A stretch of 64,000 nt of DNA from Gongronella butleri (lineage: Eukaryota; Mucoromycota; Mucoromycetes; Mucorales; Cunninghamellaceae): the NCBI GenBank assembly GCA_025201375.1, contig JAIWZP010000017.1, forward strand, positions 124,001 to 188,000, given 5' to 3'. Below, in pieces: positions 1-11,582 of this stretch. The position numbers and the translations under genes were made by a program. Positions within the stretch are counted from its first letter, which is position 1, and each line of letters starts with the position of its first letter. The notes beneath the pieces are model-generated. The model worked only from the letters and a program-made list of their open reading frames with translations, ran no database searches and was not told the origin of the DNA.

Positions 1-903
1 CAGCAATTTGAAAAGCTGCGGGGCAAGGGCAAGATAGTTCTTGGGGTTCTTGCGTGCCAATTCGCAAATGACACCGACAACAGCAGAGACAACAGCTGGA
101 AAATGGCGGAAAATGGCGAATTTGTGAATTTTTTTTTCTTGTCGCGCTTATTTCATGCACGCCTCTTACTTACATGGATCGGGATCCTCGAGCTTCTCAC
201 GGATGCGAGGGAAGCTGAGACGCAATGCCTCTGGAAACTTGAGAAACACCTTGTAAAGAACGAGAACGACCTTTTTGCGGATGTACGGGCGCGAATGGTT
301 GAGCATGGCCACAAGATCCTGGCTCAAGTCGCGCGCCAAGTCCGACGTCACAATATGCGACAACCCATTGAGCGCGATGCTGATGTCCAATGGCGATGGC
401 GATGCGAGATCCTATGAAAAAAAGGAAAAAAAAAGGGGGGGCGAACAGGCAAGATGAGCTCCCACGAGACGCGACGACATGAGCGCGATGAACTGGGCGC
501 CAAGAGACGCGTTTACCTTTTTGATAAGGTTGGTCGTGAGCATGAGGACGTCTGTGTCTTGCTGAAAGGACTGAGTGGCGGCAAGATAGCCTGTACGCTT
601 GCAGAGGAAGCGCGGGCTGGACATGACCTCGACAATATGGAACGAGGCCCACGACATATCGTAGCCGAGCATTTGCAACTGGGAAAAAAAATACAAAAAA
701 AAGGGATGAGACACGCCAATGTGCTTGTTTTTCTGTTGTTTCTTTACATAGGTGAGCTTGGCCACGGCCATGGCCTTGATATCAATGTCATTGGCCTTGA
801 CCTCGGTGCGAATTTCCTGCAAGCACACGGTGATGTACTTTTGCTCATTCTTTTTGTTGGCACGGATGCCCCTGATCAGGTCCGTCAGCGACTTTTCAAA
901 CAT
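1..903 (-). CDS. APL5: AP-3 complex subunit delta (N-terminal part)
   Basis: This is the large delta-adaptin subunit of the AP-3 coat, which carries cargo from endosome/Golgi to the vacuole. The spliced exons are 903-748, 678-517, 411-174 and 95-1, with GT-AG introns; the gene continues off the left edge. The protein opens MFEKSLTDLIRGIRANKKNE, then has KLTY/LQMLGYDMSWASFHIVEVMSS, TDVLMLTTNLIKK, DISIALNGLSHIVTSDLARD, SRPYIRKK and PDPSVVSAVVGVICELARK. These are the ordered HEAT-like blocks of the AP-3 delta trunk. The ATG at 903 was chosen because upstream in-frame residues lack family similarity and MFEK is the usual start. The intron at 747-679 begins GTAAAG. The gene is divergent from ATG26, with 200 bp between the two start codons. 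Family assignment is firm; only about 218 residues are visible. Confidence 0.93.
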
Positions 904-1103
904 ATGGGGAGGGGAAAGAGGGACGCAAGAATGGCGGCGTTTGAATTTATGCGTGCGCGTGACCTTATACGTTTTCATCATGCTTCGAAAAAGCGCATTT
1001 TCCCCGCTTCTTTTTCTTTTTTCTTCGCCTCTCCTCCATCTTTTTATCCATTCCCCCCTTTCTTTCTGTATTATTATCGCCTTTTTTTTCCTTGTGAAAA
1101 GAC
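904..1103. promoter_or_regulatory. Shared divergent promoter region of APL5 and ATG26
   Basis: These 200 bp separate the two opposed start codons and must hold both 5' UTRs and core promoters. The stretch is rich in pyrimidine tracts on the plus strand (about 1008-1090). No clear TATA box is seen. The promoter role is inferred from position only. Confidence 0.4.
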
Positions 1104-2738
1104 ATGGACACGGCCAACCACAGTGTCTTGCAGTTCGTCTCCGCGGCTGCCATGGCTGTAAATTACCTGCTTCCCCCCTTTTTTTTTTTGCTCGTTTTTA
1201 CGCCATGCTCACTTGTTTTTTATCTTTTTGACTTTTAGCTGGAAGCACACGAAGTAGAGAGCGTCCGAACAGGTAAATTGGCGTGCATAGATAAGCTTTG
1301 TGTGTGGTGGTGGCTGCGAAAAGAGAAGAAATGGGAGGAGGCAAAGCAAAAGCAATTTTTGGGGGACCTGGAACGGCCCCCCCTCCCGGAGGGCCAACCC
1401 ACACGCCACGGGCGCAGTCATTCTTACGTGTTGATTTGCTTTTCAAATTTAGAAGAATCATCCACCGGTAAAAAAACAAAAAAAAAAAAAAATAGCACTT
1501 GGCGATTAAAACAAAAAAAGACTCATTTCTTTCTCTTTTTCGTGTTTTCAGTGGATCTCGGACGGTCGATCGAGGCGATTTCCAGCACACACGCCTGGTC
1601 GGATTTCGACGATGGAGACAACACCTTGGAGCCTTCGCATGACCAGCTGCAGGCGCTTCTCGCCGAGGCAACAAACACCGACCAACCGCCTGACCCTGGT
1701 TCCGCGTCATCCGCGGCCACTGACATGCGTCTGCCGCCCAATGCCATCCATCCCGACGACGTTGATGACGACGAAGACGACGAGGATGACGAAAATAGCC
1801 GATCTGACCATCCAGCGCGCGTCGACGATATCAATCACACTGTCCAGAGAATATTTGACTTTCCCAGCGTCGAGCGGCTCATTGCAGGTGTGTGTGGAAA
1901 TCAGTGGCAATTGGTCCCATTCGTTGGTTCCAAGGAGGATCATAGTGTGCCAATGGATGGAAAATGACGTCGATGGGCAATCACTAATCTTTTTTTTTCA
2001 ACAGAGTGGCCTTGTTATATTGTGCGCTCGGTGATTGTCCCCGGGTTTTTGTATCTGACGGAGCAGCACATTTGCTTTTACGCACCGCTGCCCAACAATC
2101 AGGCAAGTGACAATTGGAATTCTCAAGCGATGGGCCCAGAACTCATCTTTTGCTTTTTTTTTATATATATGCTTCACGTGGCTACAGAATGGTTATCACA
2201 AGACTGGGTACCTGATGATGAAGGCCTCGGGCAAGATGGGTGCCAAATACAGGCGCTGCTTCTTTGACCTGCAACACGACGCGCTGTCTTGGTATGAAAA
2301 TGCCAGCGACACGTATTCGCCCCTTGGCAAGATGGACTTGAAATACACCCTCGCCGTCAAAAGATCAAAACGCAGACCCTTTGGCTTTCGCATCGTCACC
2401 ATGCACAAGACCTACCACCTTCAAGCTGACACGGAAGCCGCAATGAATGAATGGTACGAATTATTGATAAAAAGAAAAAAAAAAAAAGAAAAAAGAGCGC
2501 CCAATGGCCTATTCTGCATGGTAATGCCAAGGATACAATCCTCATTTTTTTTTATTTTTATTAAAAGGCTGACGGCGGTGCAAAAGGCCATTTTCAAGGC
2601 CAAAAACGCGGGTTCTAGCTTCAAATTGTCCTTTCCCTTTGCCAATATCCTAGACATTGAGCACACTGAGGCTTTTGAGTTTCAGCAGTATCTCAAGATC
2701 CGCGTCGTTGGCGTGGAGGACAGCTTTGTGATGGACGA

Positions 2739-2782
<44 letters not shown>

Positions 2783-5700
2783 GAATTGCGTAGCAAATCA
2801 TGCAAAACGGCGCGTGCTCATCTGCGGGTCTCCTTTTTTTTTTAGTACTACTTTGCGTACTTTCCGGACATCAAATCGACATTTGAACAGCTAAAGGAAG
2901 CATGGGATGCTAGCCAGGTGACATTGGCCGCCAAGGACGCCGAATTGGCTGCGGAGGAGCATCTTGGGGCATCTTCGCTTTCTTTGGAGGATTCGCCGCC
3001 TCCGTTGTCGCTGTCAGATATGTATAATGCAGATCATCAGCCAATTATCATTCCCAGCCTGTCGTCAACGGCGACAGCTATGCCACAGCCGCAGCAACCA
3101 CAGGCGTCGTCAATTCATGCGCAGCCGTCGCCGTCGGAGCGGCGGCTGTCGCGTGCATCGAGCGTGGTGGCCAACATGGTGCCGGGCGCGCTCAAGGATC
3201 TGCTTTACGCGTCCACCTCGTCGACCACGTCCTCCTCGGTCGCCACAAAGGACCCGGTCGTGGACGCGGTGCCGCCCGACGTGCCCGACGACGAATTCAG
3301 GCAAGGCGCTGCGTCGTCCAGCAGCAGCGATGACGACAGGACAAGCTGGCTGGGAGAAAAGGGCCGCTCGGGCATCCGCATGGTGTATGATTTGCTGGGC
3401 GCCACGGGCAGCAGTGCCTCGGACACCACACAGCACCCACAGCAGCAGCAGCAACCTTCTCAGGACGGCGACATTGACTCGGAATGGGAAATGGACAAGC
3501 AATCAATCGAATCGCGCACAGGCAGTGAGCCCCTGGACGACAAGGTCATGGCCGACTTCCAAAAATACTTTGTCCTGCCCGAGAACGAGAAACTGCTTGC
3601 CGGTAAGACACTCAATGACCCCCCCAAAAAAAAATGGGAGATGCTGCAGGATGAAAAATTGCGAATATATTTTGTTTTTTGTTTTTTTATCTTTTTTCTT
3701 TAGTTTTTCGCTGTGCTCTGTTGCGCACCCTGCCATGCTATGGCAAGCTGTACGTCTCGACACACCATATTTGCTTCAATTCCAAAGGGTTTGCCACAAA
3801 AGCCAAGGTAAAGTCAGCTTGATCTGGCGATGAAACGGGCTCAATTTGCTTTTTTTTCTTTTTTTGCAGGTGATTCTTCCGTTTGACGACGTGCTGCGCA
3901 TCCAAAAGATACAGAGCAAAGGCTACATTTTGCATTCTCTCAGCATCTTGACGCGCAAAAAGATCGAGGTACAAAAACCTCCCAAAAAAAAAAAGAGAGA
4001 AATCTGGCGCTCATGGTTTTTTTTTTCAGTTTTTCCTGGAGTTTTCGTCGCTCACCAAGCGCAACAGTTGCTTTGCACAGCTTTATCTCCGCCACAAGCA
4101 GCTCGTCCAGTATGACCACGCCGCACCAGAACCAGAGCCGTAAGCAAAAGAATGACAAATTAACGAGTTTTCAGGAAAAGCACACCATTGACACCTCTTT
4201 GGTAGCCAAATGAAAGAATGGGAGAAGCGCATGCTGCAGGCGGAGTTGCAAGAAGACGCGTCGCCGCGCCGCGCGCCGCCTGCCTGGACAGGTAAGAAAA
4301 AAGTGAAAAAAAGAGAAACAGCTGCCAATATTCCGTTACTCTCTCTCTCTCTCAGATAAGCCGCTGCTATCGTCCAAGAATGAGCTGCAATATACCAAGC
4401 CGACGCAGTCGCTTCACTTTACGTGCATCACGATTGGCACGCGCGGCGATGTCCAGCCGTACATTGCATTGTGCAAGGCTCTCATGAAAGACGGCCACCG
4501 CTGCCGCATTGCCACGCACGATGAATTCAAGGACTGGATAGAAGAACATCACATCGAATTCAGGTCCATAGGCGGCGACCCAAGCGAGCTCATGGTAAAA
4601 GAAATGAAAAAAATAATGCAAGACGCAGCGCGTCGCTGACTCTCGTTCTCTTGTCGACAGCGCTTTTGCGTGGAAAACAACTTTTTCAGCGTCAACTTTG
4701 TCATGGAAGGTCTAAAGCTGGTAAGACACACACACACTCATTGTGACCATGATATCAGAAAATCGGAAAGTCAGACGTGGCGCGCTCAATTCGCCCTTTT
4801 TTTTTTTTTTAGTTTAAAGTGTGGATAGACGAGCTGCTTGAATTGGCGTGGATTGCTTGCGACGGCACGGATGTCCTGATTGAAAGCCCTAGCGCGATGA
4901 TCGGTGTGCACATGGCTGAGAAATTGCGTAATTTTCTTTCTATTTTTTCGATTTTCGCTGCCACCGCATGACATTGACGCGCCTTTTTTTTTTTTTAAAA
5001 AAAAAAATTCAATAGGCATCCCGTATTTCCGGTCATTCCCCATGCCAATGACGCGGACGCGGTCGTTTCCGCATCCGTTTGCGACGCCCAATCGACCAAA
5101 AGGCCGTCTTTACAACGACATGACGTACGTGCTCTTTGACCACGCGGTCTGGCGCGCCATTTCTGCGCGGACCAATGCATTCCGCGAGCAGGTGCTTCAT
5201 ATTCCTGCGACCACGTACGAAAATCTCGAGGTTTGGAAGATCCCGTATATGTACTCGTTCAGCACAAGCATTGTGCCCAGCCCGCTCGATTGGATGGACT
5301 GGGTCCACTGCACTGGCTATTGGTTCCTTGACAATCCGCAGGTAAAAAAGTTGATCCAAAAAGAAATGGAGGCGATGGGCTTGAGGCTGACTGAGACGTT
5401 CTTTTATTTTTTTATATTTTTAGACGGGCTGGCAGCCGGACACGCGTCTTTTGTCGTTTTTGCAAGCGTCGGACAAGCGTCCTGTGATTTACATTGGGTT
5501 TGGGTCGATTATTGTGACGGATCCGCACGAGGTGGTACGTATTATTGTGGAATCGGTTCTTTTGTCGAATGTGCGTGCCATTGTTTCTGAGGGCTGGTCA
5601 TCGCGAGCCGCTTCGCAAGACCAAGGCGGCCAGGGCGACAATGAAACGACATCCGCGCTGCTGCGCCAGTATCCAGACGTGATTCTGCCTGTTTCGTCGG

Positions 5701-6318
5701 TGCCGCACGATTGGCTATTTCCCAAGGTACGCGCCGTTGTCCACCATGGCGGCGCAGGCACAACGGCTGCCGGCCTGCGCGCCGGCCGTCCCACCGTCGT
5801 CAAGCCCTTTTTCGCCGACCAATTCTTCTGGGGCGAGCGCGTTGAGGAAATGGGTGTGGGCAAATGCGTTAAAACACTCACCGTGGCCGCCTTGTCCGCC
5901 GCACTTCGCATCGTCACCACAGACGACGCCATGCTAAAGACCGCAAACATCGTCGGCGAAAAGATACGCTCCGTAAGACACCCTTTTTTCGGCTTCAATT
6001 TGCCGCGTTCGTCTAATATGCTTTTTTTTTTTGCAGGAATCTGGTGTCGAGACGGCCATCCAGTGCATTTATAGGGACATGGACCTTGCGCGGGATCGCA
6101 CATTGTCATCCGCGCTTCGTGCGAGCACCGCAGCCGACGCCACGCCCACTTCTCCAGAGATCGATACCACCACCCTCCTAGACGATCAAGATTGGACACT
6201 CGTCGAGCCGTCGCACCCACAAGCCGCCCCTGGCACAGCCTCCACTGCTGCTACTGCACCACCACCACCCGCTTCTTCCTCCTCCTCCTCTTTGGACGTC
6301 ACGCAACCACAACATTAA
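1104..6318 (+). CDS. ATG26: Sterol 3-beta-glucosyltransferase (GRAM-PH-GRAM-UDPGT)
   Basis: The enzyme transfers glucose from UDP-glucose to membrane sterols; in some yeasts the homologue is needed for pexophagy. There are 17 exons: 1104-1157, 1239-1272, 1552-1887, 2005-2102, 2188-2453, 2568-2739, 2846-3602, 3704-3807, 3870-3968, 4030-4139, 4206-4291, 4356-4594, 4661-4720, 4813-4927, 5016-5341, 5424-5972, 6037-6318. They total 3687 nt (1228 aa) with consistent phases. Domain order: acidic N-terminus; GRAM (about 130-174, [20 protein letters not shown]); PH (about 175-320, [14 protein letters not shown]); Ser/Gln-rich linker; second GRAM (about 560-670, [14 protein letters not shown]); glycosyltransferase from about 720 ([32 protein letters not shown]). 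The donor-site block [20 protein letters not shown] is present. Intron 4 is GC-AG. A poly(A) signal AATAAA lies at 6419. The first two tiny exons are the least certain part. Confidence 0.93.
2742..2779 (+). repeat. 38-bp A run at a splice donor
   Basis: It begins right after the GT of ATG26 intron 6. Similar long runs sit at 25397-25429 (T33), 32785-32813 (A29), 38231-38274 (A44), 56474-56500 (T27) and 62205-62242 (T38). Exact lengths may be unreliable in any assembly. Confidence 0.8.
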
Positions 6319-7888
6319 GACCTGGCGCTCTTTTTTCTACTTTTTATGATGCATTTCCCTTTTGAATACCTCTCCTCCACCATTGGCTCTCACTTTCTTC
6401 GCTTTGCCTTTTCTTTCCAATAAAGTGCCACACGTTACCTGCTCTTTGACCAACTGATTCGCAAGAAATGGGCCCGCGACGTGCAATAAAATAAAGAAAA
6501 AAATGCAAAATCAGCGTCTCGCTCATCAAAATAAGCCTTTTTAGAATGTCGCCTCATTAACAAAAATGCACGAGCGCGTAAAAAAAAACCAAAGAAGGTC
6601 CTTGCTGCCGTGTTTTCTTCAACCTTTTGGGTGGTCATTGAGAAAAGCAGCTTTTTTGTGTTTTTTTATCATTTGTCGCTAAATTCACGATCCACAGGGA
6701 CGTCTACGTTTTGGACTAAGGAATCGAACGTTTCTCGTCCAAATGAACCCACCCTTGCAGCTGTGCGATCGCTGGATGGCATGCAATACCGATTTTCAGA
6801 AACACGGATTTTCCAAGGGATACAGTCGAGGATTTGAAAATGGCAAAATGTATGGTAAACGCGTCCAGTTCACAGATAAAAAGGCACTAAAAACTAGGGG
6901 TTCATTGTCAAATTTTGGCGTAAACCGCGAAATGCTGCTAATTTTCATCACGGAGCAAACTCAACGAAGAATCAGCACAGCGTGTTGAAAGTCATTTTAT
7001 TACAAAGAACGTGAGCTGAAGCGTGTGCAGGCATCGATGATCTATGAAGTAAACGGGTTTTTGGGCCCTTCTGATACGATTTCATCATTATAATGATTTT
7101 TCGACGCGTGAGAAACCGCGTCAAGCGTCAAGCTACACGCTCCTTTTTCCTATCATGCATGCACCCGGGGTGTCTCTTGCTAATGGACGCGTCGGCAGGA
7201 ATATATGGACGCGTTCTTCCCGTGAAAATCGCGTTTCAAATTAAATCTAAAATTGCACGTTGCTCGCGAACGCGCCAATGGATGCCGCTCTTTTTTTTTG
7301 GCATTCTCCACGGTTTCTCCAAATCCATTTCTCTTGTGTGCAAGTTTAGAGCCATTCTGGAGACCTAATTTTTTCCCTTTGGTTTTGGACGCTCGCCACG
7401 ACGAAAAATTTGATTTGAGCGTGTCGCGCCCCAGTGACGGGCGACAGCTTGCCAGTGGCGATCCCACTGAAGTTTAGGCTGTTCTTTTCATCTTACAGTG
7501 CATTTCCGAGACGCGCAGAGCTTCGTAGATGCGTAAACGTTGAATTTCCCTGAAAACGATCAAAAACGGCGTTCCTCTTGAGGAATTGATCTAAATGGCC
7601 TCAAACTTGAACTAGGCGATCGTGAAGACAAAAATTCAACGATTTCACTTTATCTGATTCACAGGTTTATAATAGTAACGACACGCTCCATTTTTGGCTT
7701 CCGCTCTCGATCAACACTGCTTCAAAGACAACCTGTAAAGTGCACACATGGTACGAAATGAAGCTTCTGGCATACACTAGCCATGCGGTGGTTTGTCCAG
7801 GGATTTTTATCATTTTTATCTCACGAAAGGATGCTTTTTATTGTGATGAATTGGGGGGAATATATGCAAATCAATGAAAAAGGGTTGC
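6319..7888. other. Intergenic: convergent 3' ends plus repeat copy
   Basis: This stretch lies between the stops of ATG26 and RRP4, which converge. It holds the ATG26 poly(A) signal (6419-6424), the first dispersed-repeat copy (about 6690-7480), and about 400 bp of AT-rich sequence in which I see no gene. Confidence 0.6.
6690..7480 (+). repeat. Dispersed non-coding repeat, R module, copy 1
   Basis: This matches, with many substitutions, sequences at about 28.4-29.3, 41.7-42.3 and 58.8-59.8 kb, all in the same direction. Shared landmarks include CACGGATTTTCCAAGGGATA (6802), GCGTGAGAAACCGCGTCAAG (7107), a GGACGCGT pair around 7190-7215 and TTGTGTGCAAGTTTAG near 7336. No conserved reading frame is visible across copies. 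Boundaries are approximate. Confidence 0.75.
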
Positions 7889-9050
7889 CTAATTGGCCAT
7901 GCGCTCGCGCGCCTGGTTCGTGATTGCTTCAATGACATCCATCTGGAGCAGCTCCTTGATCGAGTACGTGAGCGACGCTATATAAAATTAAAAAAAAAGT
8001 CAGTGAGCAAGGCAGACACGTATGGTTTTTTTTTTATCTTTTTCTTACCTTCATAAGTGTACACAATGGCCGTGTCGTTGATGGGCATGAATTGCTTTGC
8101 GAGCGCGCCAATGCAGTTGCTCACGCGTGCAATGTCATTGCGTTCGTCCTGGTCAATGGGCTAAAAAAACACCAAAAAATGGACACGTGTCAGTCTCACA
8201 AGCATAAAGACGCGTCTGTGTGTATGCTTCGCAGTCCAATGGCACGTGTTTTCACTTACATCATTGGCATCCGAGTAGACGACGGAGGTGTCAAAGTCGT
8301 CTGTGGCGACGTTTGAGAGTTTTTGTGGCTGCTTGTAAACCCAGATGTAGCCGTTCATGCCGAGGATGATGTCGATGCCGCAGGGGAGAGCGTGGAACTG
8401 GGATTTGCAGCGCTGGACGAGGACGGGCGGGACGGCGATAAACGAGCCATTGCGCAGCTTGCAAAACTTGAATCCGCGCGTGTGCAAGCCAATGGAGCCG
8501 TCCATAAAGATGCTCTGCACCTCGGCCACCACCACATTGCCCTCGGCAAAGAACTCGCGCATCTGCAACTCGTCCGATTCCGTCTTGCGTCGCTGCACAC
8601 CGCCAGGAAGACTGATCGAGCTCAAAAGCAGCACACCTTCCTGACGACCGTTCACATCCACTTTCCATCGCTTCATCGCCACCTAGAGATTCATTTGAAA
8701 AAAAAAATAAGCCGTCGCATTCATCCCGCCGTTCCCCCCCCCCAATTGGGCTTTCTTATTACCTCGGTGATTCTTGCCACCACAATATCACCAATTTCTG
8801 GCGTGTATCTGCTCTTGAGGGGACGCACCGTCAGCAGCTTGTTGACGCGCTCAATGGTGCCTGCCACGGCAGACACCACGGTGCCATCGCCCTCGGCATA
8901 CGTGCCGTGTCCGCGCATAAATTGCTGATCCGTCGTCACCGTCTCGCCTGGATTCACAAGCACGGTTTTTTCAGAGTCGTACGCCATCTTGTGCTTCAGC
9001 TTTCCCACAACCGCATCCGTTGATACTGGCGAACTGATCTGGAACTCCAT
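7889..9050 (-). CDS. RRP4: Exosome complex RNA-binding subunit Rrp4
   Basis: This is a cap subunit of the RNA exosome, which processes and degrades RNA 3' to 5' in nucleus and cytoplasm. The exons are 9050-8763, 8682-8260, 8160-8049 and 7977-7889 (912 nt, 303 aa), in phase. Order: an N-terminal barrel (LVNPGETVTTDQQFMRGHGT); an S1 RNA-binding domain (DIVVARITEVAMKRWKVDV, RQEGVLLLSSISLPGG); and a KH domain with the GxNG-type loop in ILGMNGYIWVYKQ. The C-terminus ends in an alpha-helical tail (SIKELLQMDVIEAITNQARE). The first ATG in frame was used; nothing upstream resembles the family. The length is normal for fungal Rrp4. Transcription converges on ATG26. Confidence 0.94.
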
Positions 9051-9450
9051 CGGTATCAATCAAACAAAGCGAAAAAGAATAAAAAAAAATGAAAAAGAAA
9101 CAAAAGACGAAAAAAAAAAAAGCAGAATGATGGGCTTTTTTTTCTTTTCAATCCCCGCCAGGTTCATGCATTGCCTTTTACGGCTGCCTTTCATTTGACG
9201 CCCCTTTGCAAACGAAAGCACCATAAAATATCACCCTCACCGCGCACTGGAGATCTGTTTCCACGAAAGCGACAAATTTAAAACAAAAGATGAAGAGGCT
9301 GGAAGTAAAGCAAAATGTTCGCGTCGGCGCGCGTCAAATTTGATCAAGGATTGGCTTGCATGGACGAGTAAAATATCCTGTTTTTTATTTTTTTAATGGT
9401 TTTTCTTCTAAAAAAGCGTAGTGTTGCGGTCAATTTCCGTCTCGTCCCTT
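9051..9450. other. Intergenic between RRP4 start and VRP1 stop
   Basis: These 400 bp should hold the RRP4 promoter and the VRP1 3' UTR. They contain A-rich runs near 9080-9120. No gene, RNA motif or repeat is seen. Confidence 0.5.
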
Positions 9451-11078
9451 TCAATGCATGTTGGACAAGTTCAATGGAAAGGCTAATTGATGAAAAAAAA
9501 ATGAATGAGCTTCCATTGGCTAAATGCTGACGTCAAATTGTGGTTTTTACCATTGCCTCTTTGCTCGCCGCTAGGGTAGACGCGTCTTGCCGGGCGGTAC
9601 GCGCGTGGTGCGGGCAGCGACGCGACATCGCGGAACGTGTAGCGGCCATTGGCCTCTGTCAAAGAAGCGGTGGGCGTGTGGTGTGCATGTGATGGCGGTG
9701 GCGATGGGCGCGTCGGGGGTGGCGGCTGCTGGCGGCCCGGGACGGGGGGTAGCGGGGACCGTGGCTTTGGTACGGAGGTCATGGGTGGTGGTGGTGGTGC
9801 CGATGGCGGCGCGGGGACGGCTCTCGAGTGGTTGTTTGCAAAGGATGGGACGGGTGGTGGGGGAGGTGGGACTGGTGGCCCGGCATTCACAGGTGGGGGT
9901 GGAGGAGGCGCGGGCGGCACAGGACCGCGCGACGTTGCCGATGATGCACGTGGCCTGCCGGGCGGCAATGGCGGCGCCAATGTTGCGGGAGGCGGCGATG
10001 GCGATCCAGCAGGACGTGCAAATGGTGCAGGCACAGGCACAGGTCGCGATGGTGGTGGCGGACGCGGCGAGCTGTTGGACCGCGCGCGACCAGGCACGGG
10101 TGGCGGCGCAGCCAATGTCGCTGCACGATGCACAAACGATGATTCTAAATGAAAAATATGAGTTTTTTGCCCCTTTTCGGCTACTTTCGCCCCCATTTTG
10201 GCCCGTTGATCCTTTTGACCCTCATTTTTGAATCCATATGATCCATTGTGCCTTACGTGGAGCAGGGGGAGCAGAGGGGGCGGGCGGGGCGGGTGGGATT
10301 CCGCCGCCGACGGGTGGAGGTGGCGGTGGTGGTGGAATTGCTCCTCCGCCAGCCATTGGTGGTGGTGGTGGTGGTGGTGGGACGCCTCCGGTAGGCATGG
10401 CCGGTTTAGCAGCAAGCGATGGTGGCTTTGGTATAACGGGCGGTGCGCGATTGGGAATGGACGGCGGCTTGAAAGATCGCGGCAGCGTCTGCGATGCAGA
10501 CACGGGCGGCTTGGGCGGCCCACGCGATGGCAGCGATGGCACGCTCGGTGCGCTCGGCACGCTTGGTGGCGACGCGGTCGGCGCTACATGGAACAATCAA
10601 ATTGAGCAAAAAAAAATAACGAAATCACGCCAATTGTCCCATTTTTTTTTTTACCTGATCGACCCGTGTCAATGTGCGAGCCCTTTGTCTTGCGCAGCGT
10701 GGGCATGCCGCCAGCAAACAGGCCGCCGAGCTGCGGGCCGGCAGGGGCGCTTGGCACGGGTGGAGCCGCACTGCTTGCGCTATGGCTGCTGGCGCCGCCA
10801 CCACCAGGCATTGGCGGGCGAGCCATGGATGGTGCACTTGGCCCAGACGACTTGGCACCTACAAAATGCCCAAAACGTGGATGATGAGCCCCTCTGTTCC
10901 TCTCTCCAGGCTTTTGTCCCGTGGTCTCGCGCAACAAGCCTTGAAACAGCCTGTTTTTTTTTTCTCTTTTGCTTCATTTCTTACCACCTCCACCGACAAG
11001 CGGCGCAGACCGGTCATTGGTCACGGTCTTTTTCAGCCGCTTCCCGGACTGGATTTGCGCCATAAGCTTGGAATCCAT
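9451..11078 (-). CDS. VRP1: Verprolin / WIP homologue (WH2, polyproline)
   Basis: Verprolin binds G-actin through a WH2 motif and WASP through its C-terminus, promoting Arp2/3 patch assembly in endocytosis. The exons are 11078-10985, 10858-10655, 10583-10257, 10144-9551 and a 32-nt last exon 9482-9451 (1251 nt, 416 aa). The N-terminal WH2 reads LMAQIQSGKRLKKTVTNDRS. A second weaker basic motif (GMPTLRKTKGS) follows. The middle is polyproline: several runs of 7-9 prolines with Gly spacers, suitable for profilin and SH3 binding. The C-terminus has the WASP-binding signature GRYTFRDVASLPAP...VYPSGEQRGN and, after the last intron, AFPLNLSNMH. Unlike many homologues the protein does not open with a proline run, so an upstream exon is possible. 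The last-exon call is an inference from frame and family ending. Confidence 0.85.
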
Positions 11079-11582
11079 TGGAACGTTGGCAAAAAGATGT
11101 AAAAAAGTAAGAAAAAGTGAGGAAAAAAGAAGAGCGCACTGGCGTGAATTCCAAAAACGAACCCCTCTTTTATGTTTCGTTCTCCGCCGCAAAGCATCCC
11201 CTTGACGCAAAAAAGACATTCTTTGCCAAGACCGATGCGCACAAACTCGGAAACATCGCAGCAATCACATCCCATGACGTTTTCCTCCGTGATCTGGCAC
11301 CCAATTCCTCGCCAAGACGGCTACTTTGCTTGTTTTTCGTAGCAAGTCATTGAAAAAAATGAGCGGATCACTCGAGCATCGCGTTGAAATGCGACGCGAC
11401 ACGCATTCAAGTTGTGGATGCTCCAATCGCAAGGACCCAGCCGCAGTACAAGATCACACGCGAGCCAGTTCACTAGATTTTTTTTATTTTTTCTTCATTG
11501 GGAAAGCATGCGACAAATGAGTAGACGTGCAGAAAAGTTGGGGGGATATACGTTTTTTTTTTTTTTTTTATCGAAAATCCGA
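11079..11582. other. Intergenic between VRP1 start and POM33 stop
   Basis: This is 504 bp holding the presumed VRP1 promoter and POM33 3' end; T-rich runs lie near 11478 and 11552. I see no further gene. Confidence 0.5.

Noticed and set aside
454..1161. 235-aa open frame on the plus strand across the APL5 5' end
   Set aside because: It is antisense to recognised AP-3 delta exons and runs through introns.
9587..10523. Long plus-strand frames rich in Gly, Trp and Arg
   Set aside because: These are mirror images of the polyproline coding sequence of VRP1.
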